In this document: piece after piece, positions 1 through 8,005 of the stretch
Numbering within the stretch: position 1 is the first letter of the stretch
How the letters are laid out: each line of letters opens with the position of its first letter
Assembly (NCBI GenBank): GCA_013001705.1
Contig: JABDLZ010000305.1
Location: forward strand, 1-33,697
Direction: 5' to 3'
Source: Flavobacteriales bacterium
GTDB lineage: Bacteria > Bacteroidota > Bacteroidia > Flavobacteriales_D > JABDKJ01
DNA: 33,697 nt
Made by a program: the position numbers and the translations under genes
The notes under the pieces: generated by a model
What the model saw: the letters and a program-made list of their open reading frames with translations, nothing else
What the model was told of the DNA's origin: nothing
Databases searched by the model: none

Positions 1-963
1 GGGGCGTGTCATATCTGTACACTGCTCGGTGTCATTGCAGAGCCAAAGACTATGTGCTGAATGATGGAGCAGAACTGGAATCCCGTGACCCATGGCCTCT
101 ATTGTGGCAATTCCGAAGGCCTCATCGACCGAGGGTAAAACGAAGAGGTCGGCCATCGGGTAGATGCGCTGCATGATGTCATGCGCAACGTAGACCGACT
201 TGGTCATACAGCCCGTCTCTTTATTCATGCGCTCCAATCTTTCAGGGTCCATATCCCCGCACACGAGCAAGCACCATCCGTCTCCTAGATTCTGGACTGC
301 TTCTTCTATACGCTCAAAGTTCTTCTCTTCCAATTCCGTAGGGCCTACATAGAGAAGCATGCGTTTATCCCCTTTGAAGTATTGTATCTCGTTCAGAATC
401 GGTGCGTCTTGCCTTGAATCCTCCCAGATGGGGTCAAAGAAGTGGGGGATCAAGTGACAGGGTTTTCCCACAGATTCCGCCTTCGGACAGATGTAATCGA
501 AATTGGTCTTATTGACCTCTTGCAGGATATCCGCATGTATCAATCTGGTCTCACTCTTAGAGACGAATCCCTCACAGTAGACCAGATCATAGCTCCATCC
601 AAAGACTTTTTTCAATCTACCCAAGCCTACCATGTGCACGTATTCCTGCGTGTAGATATAGTCCAGTTCTCTAGCGTTCTGCACGAGATAGAAGAACAAT
701 CTGATCATGAAGAATACTTGTTCCCAATAGATATTATAGCCTCGGAGTTTCCCTAAGAAACGATTCAACCAGGTATGCCGCTTGGGAACGCTCAGAACTA
801 CTTCATCCTTCCTGCGCTTCCCACTTCCTTTGATCAAGCTGACACTGATACCTGGCTCGAGTTTCAGCTTCTCAAAGAGCATACGGGCATGTGCTTCTAC
901 CCCACGTTTGCAGTGTTCCAGACCAAATGCCACTATAGCCACTTCAGTTGGTCTGGCCATCAT
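1..963 (-). CDS. Glycosyltransferase, GT4-like, C-terminus cut by window edge
   Basis: The frame is open without a stop from the ATG pair at 963/960 to base 1, giving 321 codons, so the 3' end lies outside the window. The start MMARPTEVAIVAFG fits the N-terminal Rossmann strand of a GT-B enzyme. The C-terminal half has the GT4 pattern: a strand with LLYVGPTELEEKNFERI, then DIMQRIYPMADLFVLPSVDEAFGI and IEAMGHGIPVL, an E-x7-E-like region that binds the nucleotide sugar. It probably acts on the cytoplasmic face in surface glycan assembly. It overlaps the upstream glycosyltransferase (stop at 944) by about 20 nt, so the two are probably cotranscribed and translationally coupled. Donor and acceptor cannot be told from sequence. 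Confidence 0.85.
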   Translation of the reverse strand, partial: MMARPTEVAIVAFGLEHCKRGVEAHARMLFEKLKLEPGISVSLIKGSGKRRKDEVVLSVPKRHTWLNRFLGKLRGYNIYWEQVFFMIRLFFYLVQNARELDYIYTQEYVHMVGLGRLKKVFGWSYDLVYCEGFVSKSETRLIHADILQEVNKTNFDYICPKAESVGKPCHLIPHFFDPIWEDSRQDAPILNEIQYFKGDKRMLLYVGPTELEEKNFERIEEAVQNLGDGWCLLVCGDMDPERLERMNKETGCMTKSVYVAHDIMQRIYPMADLFVLPSVDEAFGIATIEAMGHGIPVLLHHSAHSLWLCNDTEQCTDMTRP

Positions 964-2092
964 GGATCATTTTGAGGTTCCGATACTTCACCCGATTGAA
1001 TTCGCTTTTACGCATCAATCTTTCTTGCGCAAATTCACGAGCCTTCTCCCTTTGTTCTTCTGTGACTGGAGGAAGGATTGTGATCAAGTCATTGTCCTTC
1101 TTCCCGCGATAGACCAGTCCCAGATCGTGCTGCTGGACCATCTCTGAGAGGTCACCGATATCCGGACTGATGATGATCTTGCATCCATTTGCTACATAAT
1201 CGGCAAACTTGCTCGGAGAGGCTACTTGATTGGTGACCGCCTTCTTTCTGAGTAGGATCCCATAGTCGCTGATCGACAGGTAAGAGGAAACCTCACTTGA
1301 CGGAACAGTGCGTTTAATACATCTATCTGAAGAGAATTGAGGAAAACTCTCGAGCGCATCCAACTGCCGACTAAGGATGATCAGACGATTCTCTGGATGC
1401 TGGAGTATCTTGCGTGTGAGTTCCACAAAACTCCGCGGGAAGTTCCATACACTCAAAGAACCAGCGTAGCAGAAGACCTTGACCTCACTATTTCCGAAGA
1501 GCGATTCTTTACTATGGGTAGTCAAGACTTCGGCTGGCACATGACAACAAGGCACGACCGAGTGATTATGGTCTCGGTATCGGTTCTCGTTCTTGAAATA
1601 ATCCACCAAGCTCTGAGAGACCGCGTAGACCCAATCTGCCTTCTTCCAACTCAAGGCCTCGATCGTACGCATCCGTTGTATGGTCTGGGGTGAAGCATCT
1701 GAGAATTCCTCCAGTTCTTTGTAATGACATCCACGGGCATCATAGAAGAATTTCCAACCTCTCTTTTGAAGAGCCATGCATAAGTGCACCGCTACCGGGT
1801 TGCGGGTCATGACCGAGTCAGCTTCTATCCGAGCCAGTAACCAAGCATTCAACCGACTGTACCACTGGCGGTCCTGCCATCGATTCACGACAGGTAACAC
1901 CTTGATATTCATGGCATAGCGCTTCAGAAGTTCCTTTTGCTGGAAATACAATCTGAGCGGAACGAAGGCTACGACCCGGGTCGGAATCTCCATGTGTTCT
2001 TGGAGGAACTGGCAGAAGCCGATGACCTGAGAGGTGAAGACCGGGGAATCGACATCCCCATATGTGAGATACACCAATGGCCTGCTGCGCAT
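944..2092 (-). CDS. Glycosyltransferase, GT4-like
   Basis: This encodes 382 residues. It is a GT-B-fold enzyme of the type whose C-terminal half reads ASPSKFADYVANG followed by ISPDIGDLSEM. The N-terminus VYLTYGDVDSPVFTSQVIGF and the middle FYDARGCHYKELEEF match a subfamily also represented at 15688-16893. No signal peptide or membrane segment is visible, so it is cytoplasmic and acts on an activated-sugar donor in glycan assembly. The ATG at 2092 is chosen because the protein begins directly with the first Rossmann strand. It is the first gene of a minus-strand pair with the partial gene at 1-963, and a good Bacteroidota-type promoter lies at 2116-2147. Substrate unknown. Confidence 0.85.
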   Translation of the reverse strand: MRSRPLVYLTYGDVDSPVFTSQVIGFCQFLQEHMEIPTRVVAFVPLRLYFQQKELLKRYAMNIKVLPVVNRWQDRQWYSRLNAWLLARIEADSVMTRNPVAVHLCMALQKRGWKFFYDARGCHYKELEEFSDASPQTIQRMRTIEALSWKKADWVYAVSQSLVDYFKNENRYRDHNHSVVPCCHVPAEVLTTHSKESLFGNSEVKVFCYAGSLSVWNFPRSFVELTRKILQHPENRLIILSRQLDALESFPQFSSDRCIKRTVPSSEVSSYLSISDYGILLRKKAVTNQVASPSKFADYVANGCKIIISPDIGDLSEMVQQHDLGLVYRGKKDNDLITILPPVTEEQREKAREFAQERLMRKSEFNRVKYRNLKMIHDGQTN

Positions 2093-2117
2093 ATCAAGTG
2101 CTTAAATTGGCAGGCCA
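2078..2117. repeat. Inverted repeat around the divergent start region
   Basis: TGGCCTGC at 2078-2085 and GCAGGCCA at 2110-2117 form perfect 8-bp inverted arms separated by 24 bp. The right arm touches the TAGCTTTG promoter element and the spacer contains the start codon at 2092-2090. It could be an operator for the divergent pair, or chance. Confidence 0.3.
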
Positions 2118-2147
2118 AAGCTATCAAATGTTCTACACCCTCTCCAA
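2116..2147 (-). promoter_or_regulatory. Bacteroidota-type promoter for the 944-2092 glycosyltransferase
   Basis: On the minus strand a TTG (2147-2145) is followed after 21 nt by TAGCTTTG (2123-2116), matching the Bacteroidota -33/-7 pattern TTG...TAnnTTTG. The start codon is 23 nt downstream. The element lies inside the 5' end of the divergent gene on the plus strand. Sequence match only; no expression evidence. Confidence 0.55.
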
Positions 2148-2880
2148 GGCCCTGCTTTTCCTGATCCAGCCCACCACCTGGCTATTGATCATCATCATCC
2201 TCTCCTTCTATTCTCGATCCAGGATCAGAAGGAAACGCTTGCGTGTCATCGCATTGGCTCTATTCGTGATCTTCGGAAACGCATTTCTATTCGATCAAGT
2301 CGTATACAGACTCGAAGCTGAGCCTATCGATCTGAGTAAAGAGCGCTACCGATACGGAGTATTGCTCGGTGGATATGGTGAACATAATAGCCAAAGCGAT
2401 GCGCTCGAACTGTTCAGAGCGGCTGATCGATTGACCACCGCCATTGAACTGCTCGAAGGAGGTCAGATACAAGAACTCATTCTATCCAGTGGCGTGCATG
2501 AGTATGGTCGAGCTCATCAGAACGAGGCTAGACTGACCTATGATATGCTGGTCAGAATGGGTGTGGATGCGGAACGATTGATCATAGAGGACAGATCATG
2601 GAATACCTATCAAAATGCACTGATGAGTCGAGAGATCATCGGGCCAAGTACCGAGCCGGTAGTGCTGATCACTTCAGCATTCCACATGCCTCGAGCCAAA
2701 GCCTGTTTTGAAAAGCAAGGACTTGAGGTCATCCCCTATGCGGTGGATTTCATCTATGATGATGAGCCCAAAAGCTGGAGTTACTATGTGATCCCTTCCA
2801 TCCAAGTGATGATAGAATGGCAGATCATTCTGAAGGAAGCTGTCGGAGGTGTTGTCTACGCTCTAAGAGGTTATTGCTGA
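2128..2880 (+). CDS. DUF218 family membrane protein (ElyC/SanA/YdcF type)
   Basis: This encodes 250 residues from the ATG at 2128. A frame-consistent start at 2077 would overlap the divergent glycosyltransferase start and adds no hydrophobic or conserved sequence, so 2128 is preferred. Two hydrophobic segments at the N-terminus (about residues 5-27 and 34-52) anchor a domain outside the cytoplasm. The DUF218 signature is clear: GVLLGGYGE, ILSSGVHEYG, an acidic E in NEARLTYDML, then RSWNTYQNALMSRE and ITSAFHMPRAKACFEKQG. E. coli ElyC and SanA affect envelope integrity and peptidoglycan precursor use, but the biochemical role is unsettled. No promoter of its own is evident. It stands alone between glycosyltransferases and the ribosomal operon. 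Confidence 0.85.
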   Translation: MFYTLSKALLFLIQPTTWLLIIIILSFYSRSRIRRKRLRVIALALFVIFGNAFLFDQVVYRLEAEPIDLSKERYRYGVLLGGYGEHNSQSDALELFRAADRLTTAIELLEGGQIQELILSSGVHEYGRAHQNEARLTYDMLVRMGVDAERLIIEDRSWNTYQNALMSREIIGPSTEPVVLITSAFHMPRAKACFEKQGLEVIPYAVDFIYDDEPKSWSYYVIPSIQVMIEWQIILKEAVGGVVYALRGYC

Positions 2881-2886
2881 GTGAGT

Positions 2887-2920
2887 AAAAAAAAAGACCT
2901 CCCCAAAACTGGAGAGGTCT
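2887..2920 (-). terminator. Intrinsic terminator of the rpsF-rpsR-rplI operon
   Basis: On the minus strand AGACCTC (2920-2914) pairs with GAGGTCT (2901-2895) and the stem is followed by a run of T's (complement of the A's at 2887-2895). It sits 25 nt after the rplI stop. On the plus strand there is no T-run, so it is one-directional. Confidence 0.85.
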
Positions 2921-2944
2921 GAAATCCTGAAGCGTCAGAGCGAT

Positions 2945-3391
2945 CTACTCTGCCACTACTTCGAAGTCTACTTCTACCGCGACTTCTTTGTGCAGTTTGA
3001 CGGTAGCCTTATAGCTTCCGAGTTCTTTGATAGGTTCATCCACGATGGTGATGTTCCTTCTGTCGATATCGTATCCTTCTTTCTCCAAGGCTTCAGAGAT
3101 CTGGATGGTATTGACAGAACCGAAGATTTTTCCTTTCTCTCCAGCTTTAGCACCTACCTGTAGCTTGACCGAAGACATCTTCTCAGCGATGGCTTCTGCA
3201 TCCTCTTTGATCTTGGCTGCTTTGTGTGCTTGTTGTTTCTGATTCTCAGCGTGGACTTTCTTAGCTGATTCAGTCGCTAGGACTGCCAGCCCACGTGGGA
3301 TAAGGTAATTCCTACCGTACCCATCCTTCACTGTGACGATCTCATTGGCCGAACCTAGTCGGTCAAGGTCTTTTTTCAGTATCACTTCCAT
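2945..3391 (-). CDS. rplI: 50S ribosomal protein L9
   Basis: This encodes 148 residues, the normal length for bL9. The N-terminal domain starts MEVILKKDLDRLGSANEIV and contains GYGRNYLIPRGLA, the universally conserved L9 signature. A charged central helix (about residues 40-75) connects to a C-terminal domain with GKIFGSVNTIQI. L9 binds 23S rRNA domain V near the L1 stalk and helps maintain frame. It is third in the rpsF-rpsR-rplI operon, 19 nt after rpsR, and is followed by the operon terminator. Confidence 0.97.
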   Translation of the reverse strand: MEVILKKDLDRLGSANEIVTVKDGYGRNYLIPRGLAVLATESAKKVHAENQKQQAHKAAKIKEDAEAIAEKMSSVKLQVGAKAGEKGKIFGSVNTIQISEALEKEGYDIDRRNITIVDEPIKELGSYKATVKLHKEVAVEVDFEVVAE

Positions 3392-3410
3392 GATTGCTAG
3401 GGTTATAGGA

Positions 3411-3677
3411 TTACTTCAATTGGTCCGCCACGTAAGGCAGTAAGGCGAGATGCCTTGCCCTTTTGATGGCCTGCGCCACTTTTCTTTGATACTTCTGTGA
3501 GGTACCGGTCAATCTACGTGGAAGGATCTTCCCTTGCTCATTGATGAGCATCATCAAGTAGTCAGGATCCTTGTAATCGATGAACTTGATCCGATTCTTC
3601 CTGAATCTGCAGTACTTCTCTTTCTTGGTCTCGATCTCAATGGGAGCGAGATATCTGATGTCTCCTTTATCTGCCAT
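3411..3677 (-). CDS. rpsR: 30S ribosomal protein S18
   Basis: This encodes 88 residues. bS18 signatures are visible: [10 protein letters not shown] near residue 17, [20 protein letters not shown], then [20 protein letters not shown] and [12 protein letters not shown]18 forms a heterodimer with S6 on the 30S platform. The gene begins 3 nt after the rpsF stop, consistent with coupled stoichiometric synthesis of the pair. Confidence 0.97.
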   Translation of the reverse strand: MADKGDIRYLAPIEIETKKEKYCRFRKNRIKFIDYKDPDYLMMLINEQGKILPRRLTGTSQKYQRKVAQAIKRARHLALLPYVADQLK

Positions 3678-3680
3678 GAC

Positions 3681-4028
3681 TTAAGCGTTTTGAGGTTGTG
3701 ATTCACGATTCCTTCTACTCTCAGCATAGGTCACATGGTGGTGATCCATCTTGACTGTGAGGAATCTGAGTACTTTCTCATCTCTTTTGAAAGCCAGTTC
3801 CAGCTTCTCGATGAATGCGGGATCACTTTCGTGCTCGATGAGGAAATAGAAGCCGGTGGACTTCTTCTGAATCGGATAGGCCAGTTTGCGCAGCCCCCAG
3901 TCCTCTTTGTGGACTTGGGTAGAACCGGCCGACTTGAGCATACTTGTGTAGCTCTTGACTGTCTCCTTTGCCTGCTGCTCAGACAAAACGGGAGTTAAAA
4001 TGAAGACAATCTCATATCGGTTTGTCAT
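3681..4028 (-). CDS. rpsF: 30S ribosomal protein S6
   Basis: This encodes 115 residues. The bS6 fold is recognisable: MTNRYEIVFILTPVLSEQQA, the strand EDWGLRKLAYPIQKKSTG, then FYFLIEHE and KRDEKVLRFLTVK. A short polar tail (ESRRNRESQPQNA) follows the core, as in many S6 proteins. It binds S18 on the 30S subunit. It is the first gene of the operon, with a TACATTTG promoter element 35 nt upstream. No clear S6:S18 autoregulatory RNA structure can be seen in the short leader. Confidence 0.97.
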   Translation of the reverse strand: MTNRYEIVFILTPVLSEQQAKETVKSYTSMLKSAGSTQVHKEDWGLRKLAYPIQKKSTGFYFLIEHESDPAFIEKLELAFKRDEKVLRFLTVKMDHHHVTYAESRRNRESQPQNA

Positions 4029-4063
4029 GATATAGAGATTATTCGTTTCTAAAAATTGGGCTG

Positions 4064-4071
4064 CAAATGTA
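4064..4071 (-). promoter_or_regulatory. Putative -7 element (TACATTTG) of the ribosomal operon
   Basis: TACATTTG on the minus strand matches the Bacteroidota TAnnTTTG -7 consensus, 35 nt before the rpsF ATG. The -33 region is only a partial match (GTTT about 20 nt upstream). Its placement ahead of a ribosomal operon with no other upstream signal supports it. Confidence 0.55.
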
Positions 4072-4141
4072 GGATTTTACCCTGAAAGTGTAAACTGAAA
4101 CAGAGTATGTTTCGAATCAAGGACAGTTACGGCAAGAGCCT

Positions 4142-4153
4142 GTCAGTACTGAC
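4142..4153. repeat. Perfect 12-bp palindrome next to the rdgB stop codon
   Basis: GTCAGTACTGAC reads the same on both strands and begins one base after the rdgB stop. No T-run follows on the minus strand, so it is not a standard intrinsic terminator. It lies between rdgB and the promoter of the ribosomal operon. Confidence 0.35.
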
Positions 4154-4154
4154 C

Positions 4155-4733
4155 TCAGAGCAATTTGTGGAGGAAGTAGATGAATTTCTCCATGGCCAGG
4201 GCCCTGTGACTGATCTGATTCTTCTCTTCGAGAGTCATCTGGGCGAAGCTCTTCGTATGTCCATCCGGAATGAATATCGGATCGTATCCGAATCCAGAAT
4301 CCCCTCTGCGTTCATAGGTGATCTTGCCTTCTACCCGACCCTCGAACACATACACCTCTTGCTTGATCATCAGTGCGATATAGGTGATGAATCGCGCTTT
4401 CCGATCCACTACGCCTTCCAACTCCAATAGCACCTTATCGATGTTAGCGTCTGCATTCTTTCCTGCTCCGGCATAGCGTGCCGAGTAAACTCCAGGCTTT
4501 CCTCCCAGGGCGTCAATGACCAGCCCGGTATCGTCTGAGAAACAGGGTGATTGGAAACGGTCATATACCGTACGGGCTTTCTGAACGGCATTGCCTCGCA
4601 AAGTTTCTGAAGTCTCAGGAATCTCATCGTGATACCCTATATCACTGAGACTGTCCACCTCGAAATACCTTCCTAATTTGTCTTGAACCTCATGGACCTT
4701 ATGGTCATTATGGGTCGCAAAAATCAATCTCAT
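4155..4733 (-). CDS. rdgB: RdgB/HAM1 family dITP/XTP pyrophosphatase
   Basis: This encodes 192 residues from the ATG at 4733. A TTG one codon upstream is also in frame, but MRLIFATHN is the canonical family start. The enzyme hydrolyses non-canonical purine NTPs (dITP, XTP) to the monophosphate and so cleans the nucleotide pool. Signatures are ATHNDHKVHEV (residues 6-16), the metal-binding FSDDTGLVIDALGGKPGVYS (residues 65-84), GFGYDPIFIPDG, and the C-terminal EKNQISHRALAM. Its start codon shares one base with the stop codon of the large secreted protein upstream (TGATG), so it is probably translated by reinitiation from that message. No promoter directly in front of it was seen. Confidence 0.95.
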   Translation of the reverse strand: MRLIFATHNDHKVHEVQDKLGRYFEVDSLSDIGYHDEIPETSETLRGNAVQKARTVYDRFQSPCFSDDTGLVIDALGGKPGVYSARYAGAGKNADANIDKVLLELEGVVDRKARFITYIALMIKQEVYVFEGRVEGKITYERRGDSGFGYDPIFIPDGHTKSFAQMTLEEKNQISHRALAMEKFIYFLHKLL

Positions 4734-7700
4734 CAATCGTCAAGCACTTGCAGTTTGAACACTTGGGTCTCTAGTCCGATATTCAATCGCAATAGATATC
4801 TCCCATTATCCAGTGCTGAGAGGTCCATCTCGTACGCTTGTACGAGCTCACCACTGTTAGTCAATTGTCGGTCCACTATCACCCTACCACTCATATCCAC
4901 GATCTGGGCCATCAATTCTTGATTCCCCAGATTGATCAAAGTGAAAGACAATTTATCGGAAACAGGATTGGGATACGGACCGATCATGTACACTTCTTCT
5001 CCTACTGTTCCTATCTCTTGGCAGAGTTCATTGTTGGCAGGCTCTTGATCCACTCGTTGGTCGGGCGGTATCAGGCGTACACAGAAGAAGGGTAAGGATT
5101 CTTCGAAGTAGACCCCGGCACTCATGGTATAGAGTATCGCTCCATTCCGAGGTAATAGACCGGTCCATTGCTCCTGGACCAGCGGCCCTTCGGTGAATTC
5201 GATCTCGATCGTGAATTCTTCCAGGTCATAGTTTCCCAGATTTCGTATCGACAGGATCGGATAGAGGAAATCCTCTACAATGATGTATTCCATATCCAAA
5301 AGCACCAGATCGACCAGTGGTTCGGTGAGGAAAATGGGTTGGGAACTGATATCGCTGCATCCAGCTTCGTTGAATACTTCCAAGCTCACATTGACCAGCC
5401 CAGAATCTGTGAAGGTGTGGTTAGGAATGGAATCGAAATTCTGCTGTCCGAAGTCCAGCGTCCAGACATAATCCGATGCACCTTCTGAGAAGTTCTCGAA
5501 TTCCGGTGTGAACGGTGGACTTCCAATGTTAGGGATCATCGAAAATGAAGAGATGGGCAAAGGAGCAATCTGTATCTGAGTCTCAAATTGTCCTTCGCAA
5601 CCCGCGGTGGTCTCTACGTTCAGCGAGACATCGAAGATCCCTGGATTCTCGAACGTGTAGCTCGGTGTAGAATCCGTTGACCCCTCGATGTTTGCGAAGA
5701 ACCAGGTGTACGCGAGTACAGAATCTCCTGGAAAAAGGATAGACGTATCCGCGAACTGGACCGGTTGATCGACACAAGACAGTCCGTACTCGAAACCTAC
5801 CTCAGGATCATCAGCTACGAACACGACTGCAGTCGTATCATCAACACAACCCAAAGCCGATGTAACGGTCAGCGAAACCTCATTGGGACCGGTATTCGGG
5901 ATGGTATAGGTAGTCGTTTCAAATATGCTCGTAGCCCCACCGAAATCCCAAAAGAACTGATTCACCGGACCGCTCAATGACTCATCAGGATCAGCTGTGA
6001 ACACTGTAGGGTTCCCCAAGCAGACCGTCTCTGCCTCAAAACTCGATGTAGGCGTACCATTGACCGTTAGAGTTTCAGAGATGGTATCTCTACATCCAGC
6101 TTGGGTCTCTACGATCAATCGGATATCGAAATCACCAGGATCATCATAGATGAAAGATACGATCGGCCCCGTGAAGGTCTGAACCCCATTGAACAACCAC
6201 TCTATATCCTGAATCACTCCCGACTCTACCACACTCACATCTTCAAAAAGCACTTCTTGTTGATGACATAGTGGTCCGTTGCTGAATTCTGCCTGAGGAA
6301 GAGGCGAGATGACCACCTGCTGTTCTATGGCATCAGAGCAGCCTTGATCCGTGGTTATGAACAGTGAGACTAAGAAGGTGTCGGTCGCGGCATACTGGTA
6401 CGTAGGATTGTCGAGTATAGACTCTCCCCCATCTCCGAATTGCCACAGGAACTCATCGATCACCGCACCGTCCGGTGCGATGGAATTATCCACGAATTGA
6501 ACCTGCTCGTTGAAACAGGTGTTGGAATATCCAAATATCGCTAGCGGAGCCTCACCTAGGATGGTGACAAGAATGGTATCATATGCCACACAGGCATTGA
6601 TGTTGGTTGCTTCCACATAATACTCATCGCTAGTCAACACTTCCAAGCTGGGCAGTTCACTGGCATCATCCCACAGATATGAGACCGTGCTATCTGCACC
6701 CGATATGAGTGCAATCTCATTTCCCGCGCAGAGCTGAGTATCCGGCCCCAGCGTGGTCGTAATGGGATAGGTATCCAAGGTAACCTGTACCGTGTCCGAC
6801 TCATATATACAACCTTCCCCATCTACTACCTGCACCTGATAGTCTCCTCCATCCTGAATCAATAGAGATGGACCTGAATTGGGAACATTCCAAGTCAAGT
6901 TATACTGTGGGTCATCCAGACCGGTGTCCCAGAGTGAATCACTCCCTGCGCAGAGAGTGAAAGGGTCGATGAAATTGCCGGGGTATAAGACCTCGATACT
7001 ATCGCTGCTCTCGCTCCCGAAAACATCTTGCACGGTCAAGGTATAAATACCTGAACTCGATATGAGTGTACTTGAGCTATCGCTTCCCGTGGACCAATCA
7101 TAGGATGAGAACCCTGGTGCAGCGGCCAATAAGGTGTCACAGAAGCCTTCTTCTATGATCAAATCGTCAGGTAGGACCACTTGTGCACCATATCTCAAAT
7201 AGATATAATCCAAAACACCTTGCTCCTCCTCTGAAGTCAAGGGAGCCTCATAGATGATCAATTCACAGATATCCCCTTGCCAGAATCGACCACTGGTAAA
7301 GTTCCTATTCTTTGCCAGCCTTAGTGTGGTGGAAGTGGGTACTTCCTTACTACCACCGTAGACATGGTAGTTCTCCAAGGGAGCGAAATCATTGGTGAAC
7401 ACCCCATTGTTCTGGATATCCGCTCCGAAATATCCTCCTGCAAAGAGCTGTGTCGATCCTTGATCTCCTTGGAACATGATCAGTCCTGCTCCTCCGCTCT
7501 GTGCAGTCAACAACCCATCGAAATCGTCAAAGACCTCGGCTTCATAATCGGCCACCAAGAAAACATGACCTACGTTCACGGCCGTGTTCAGAGAAAGTCC
7601 ATCATTCACTCCATCGAATCGCACTGTTGGATTACCTGCAATCTCTGGATCGGATTCTATCCAGAGGGGCATGAGGGCAGGGTCTGATTCCACTGCATGA

Positions 7701-7867
7701 TTCCCAGAAGCCGAAAGGTCGAAGATGGTATCTACTGCACCCGCAGAAAGGCTGACGCTATCCGCTCTCAACCAAGTCACCAGACCTGGCAGGTCATCTG
7801 GATCGATCTGTGACCTGAAGTCCAGTGAGAAGAGTAGCAGTACGATGAGGGCAGTAGTGATTCTCAT
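4733..7867 (-). CDS. Secreted multidomain PKD protein with T9SS type A sorting domain
   Basis: This encodes 1044 residues from the ATG at 7867, where a signal peptide begins (MRITTALIVLLLFSLDFRSQ); an upstream in-frame start at 7975 only adds sequence lacking a signal. After the signal comes a LamG/concanavalin-like region (about residues 22-240, with GLVTWLRAD, VRFDGVND and GDICELIIYEAPLTSEEE). Ig-like segments follow, then a series of PKD-type domains (about 440-860) with WQFGDGG, FFWDFGG and repeated T..GC motifs. A CARDB-like region precedes a C-terminal sorting domain (about 957-1044) with GPYPNPVSDKLSFTL and ending in LDNGRYLLRLN. The protein should cross the inner membrane by Sec and the outer membrane by T9SS, then remain on the surface or be released. 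Adhesion or glycan binding is likely; no catalytic domain was recognised. Confidence 0.9.
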   Translation of the reverse strand: MRITTALIVLLLFSLDFRSQIDPDDLPGLVTWLRADSVSLSAGAVDTIFDLSASGNHAVESDPALMPLWIESDPEIAGNPTVRFDGVNDGLSLNTAVNVGHVFLVADYEAEVFDDFDGLLTAQSGGAGLIMFQGDQGSTQLFAGGYFGADIQNNGVFTNDFAPLENYHVYGGSKEVPTSTTLRLAKNRNFTSGRFWQGDICELIIYEAPLTSEEEQGVLDYIYLRYGAQVVLPDDLIIEEGFCDTLLAAAPGFSSYDWSTGSDSSSTLISSSGIYTLTVQDVFGSESSDSIEVLYPGNFIDPFTLCAGSDSLWDTGLDDPQYNLTWNVPNSGPSLLIQDGGDYQVQVVDGEGCIYESDTVQVTLDTYPITTTLGPDTQLCAGNEIALISGADSTVSYLWDDASELPSLEVLTSDEYYVEATNINACVAYDTILVTILGEAPLAIFGYSNTCFNEQVQFVDNSIAPDGAVIDEFLWQFGDGGESILDNPTYQYAATDTFLVSLFITTDQGCSDAIEQQVVISPLPQAEFSNGPLCHQQEVLFEDVSVVESGVIQDIEWLFNGVQTFTGPIVSFIYDDPGDFDIRLIVETQAGCRDTISETLTVNGTPTSSFEAETVCLGNPTVFTADPDESLSGPVNQFFWDFGGATSIFETTTYTIPNTGPNEVSLTVTSALGCVDDTTAVVFVADDPEVGFEYGLSCVDQPVQFADTSILFPGDSVLAYTWFFANIEGSTDSTPSYTFENPGIFDVSLNVETTAGCEGQFETQIQIAPLPISSFSMIPNIGSPPFTPEFENFSEGASDYVWTLDFGQQNFDSIPNHTFTDSGLVNVSLEVFNEAGCSDISSQPIFLTEPLVDLVLLDMEYIIVEDFLYPILSIRNLGNYDLEEFTIEIEFTEGPLVQEQWTGLLPRNGAILYTMSAGVYFEESLPFFCVRLIPPDQRVDQEPANNELCQEIGTVGEEVYMIGPYPNPVSDKLSFTLINLGNQELMAQIVDMSGRVIVDRQLTNSGELVQAYEMDLSALDNGRYLLRLNIGLETQVFKLQVLDD

Positions 7868-7878
7868 TATGAACTGAC

Positions 7879-7886
7879 CAAATGTA
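7879..7886 (-). promoter_or_regulatory. Putative -7 element (TACATTTG) of the PKD protein-rdgB operon
   Basis: TACATTTG on the minus strand is 11 nt before the ATG at 7867, implying a very short leader. No TTG was found at the usual -33 spacing, so support rests on the -7 match and position. Confidence 0.4.
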
Positions 7887-7979
7887 GAGAGTCCTTCATG
7901 TATGAATGTATACCTACAAATTGGTTGTATACACAGAGATATGAATATTTCTGTACGCATTCCCCTCATTATCATACAA

Positions 7980-7987
7980 TATCTTTG
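7980..7987 (+). promoter_or_regulatory. Putative -7 element (TATCTTTG) of the wzx-glycosyltransferase operon
   Basis: TATCTTTG matches TAnnTTTG and lies 18 nt before the TTG at 8006. If it is the promoter, translation must begin at 8006 or later rather than at the ATG at 7898. No -33 match is visible. Confidence 0.35.
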
Positions 7988-8005
7988 AAAGCCTTAGCAA
8001 AGGGA

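Noticed and set aside
442-1693. Several plus-strand open frames (442-756, 782-1147, 1337-1693)
   Set aside because: They are opposite two recognisable minus-strand glycosyltransferases and have no motifs of their own.
4107-4430. Open frame of 107 codons on the plus strand
   Set aside because: It lies mostly opposite rdgB, whose minus-strand protein is clearly recognisable; the plus reading has no recognisable motifs.
7898-8005. ATG-started N-terminal extension of the flippase
   Set aside because: The added residues are rich in Cys, Tyr and His, not seen in Wzx proteins, and cross a promoter-like element. It is not excluded, since 8006 is a TTG start.
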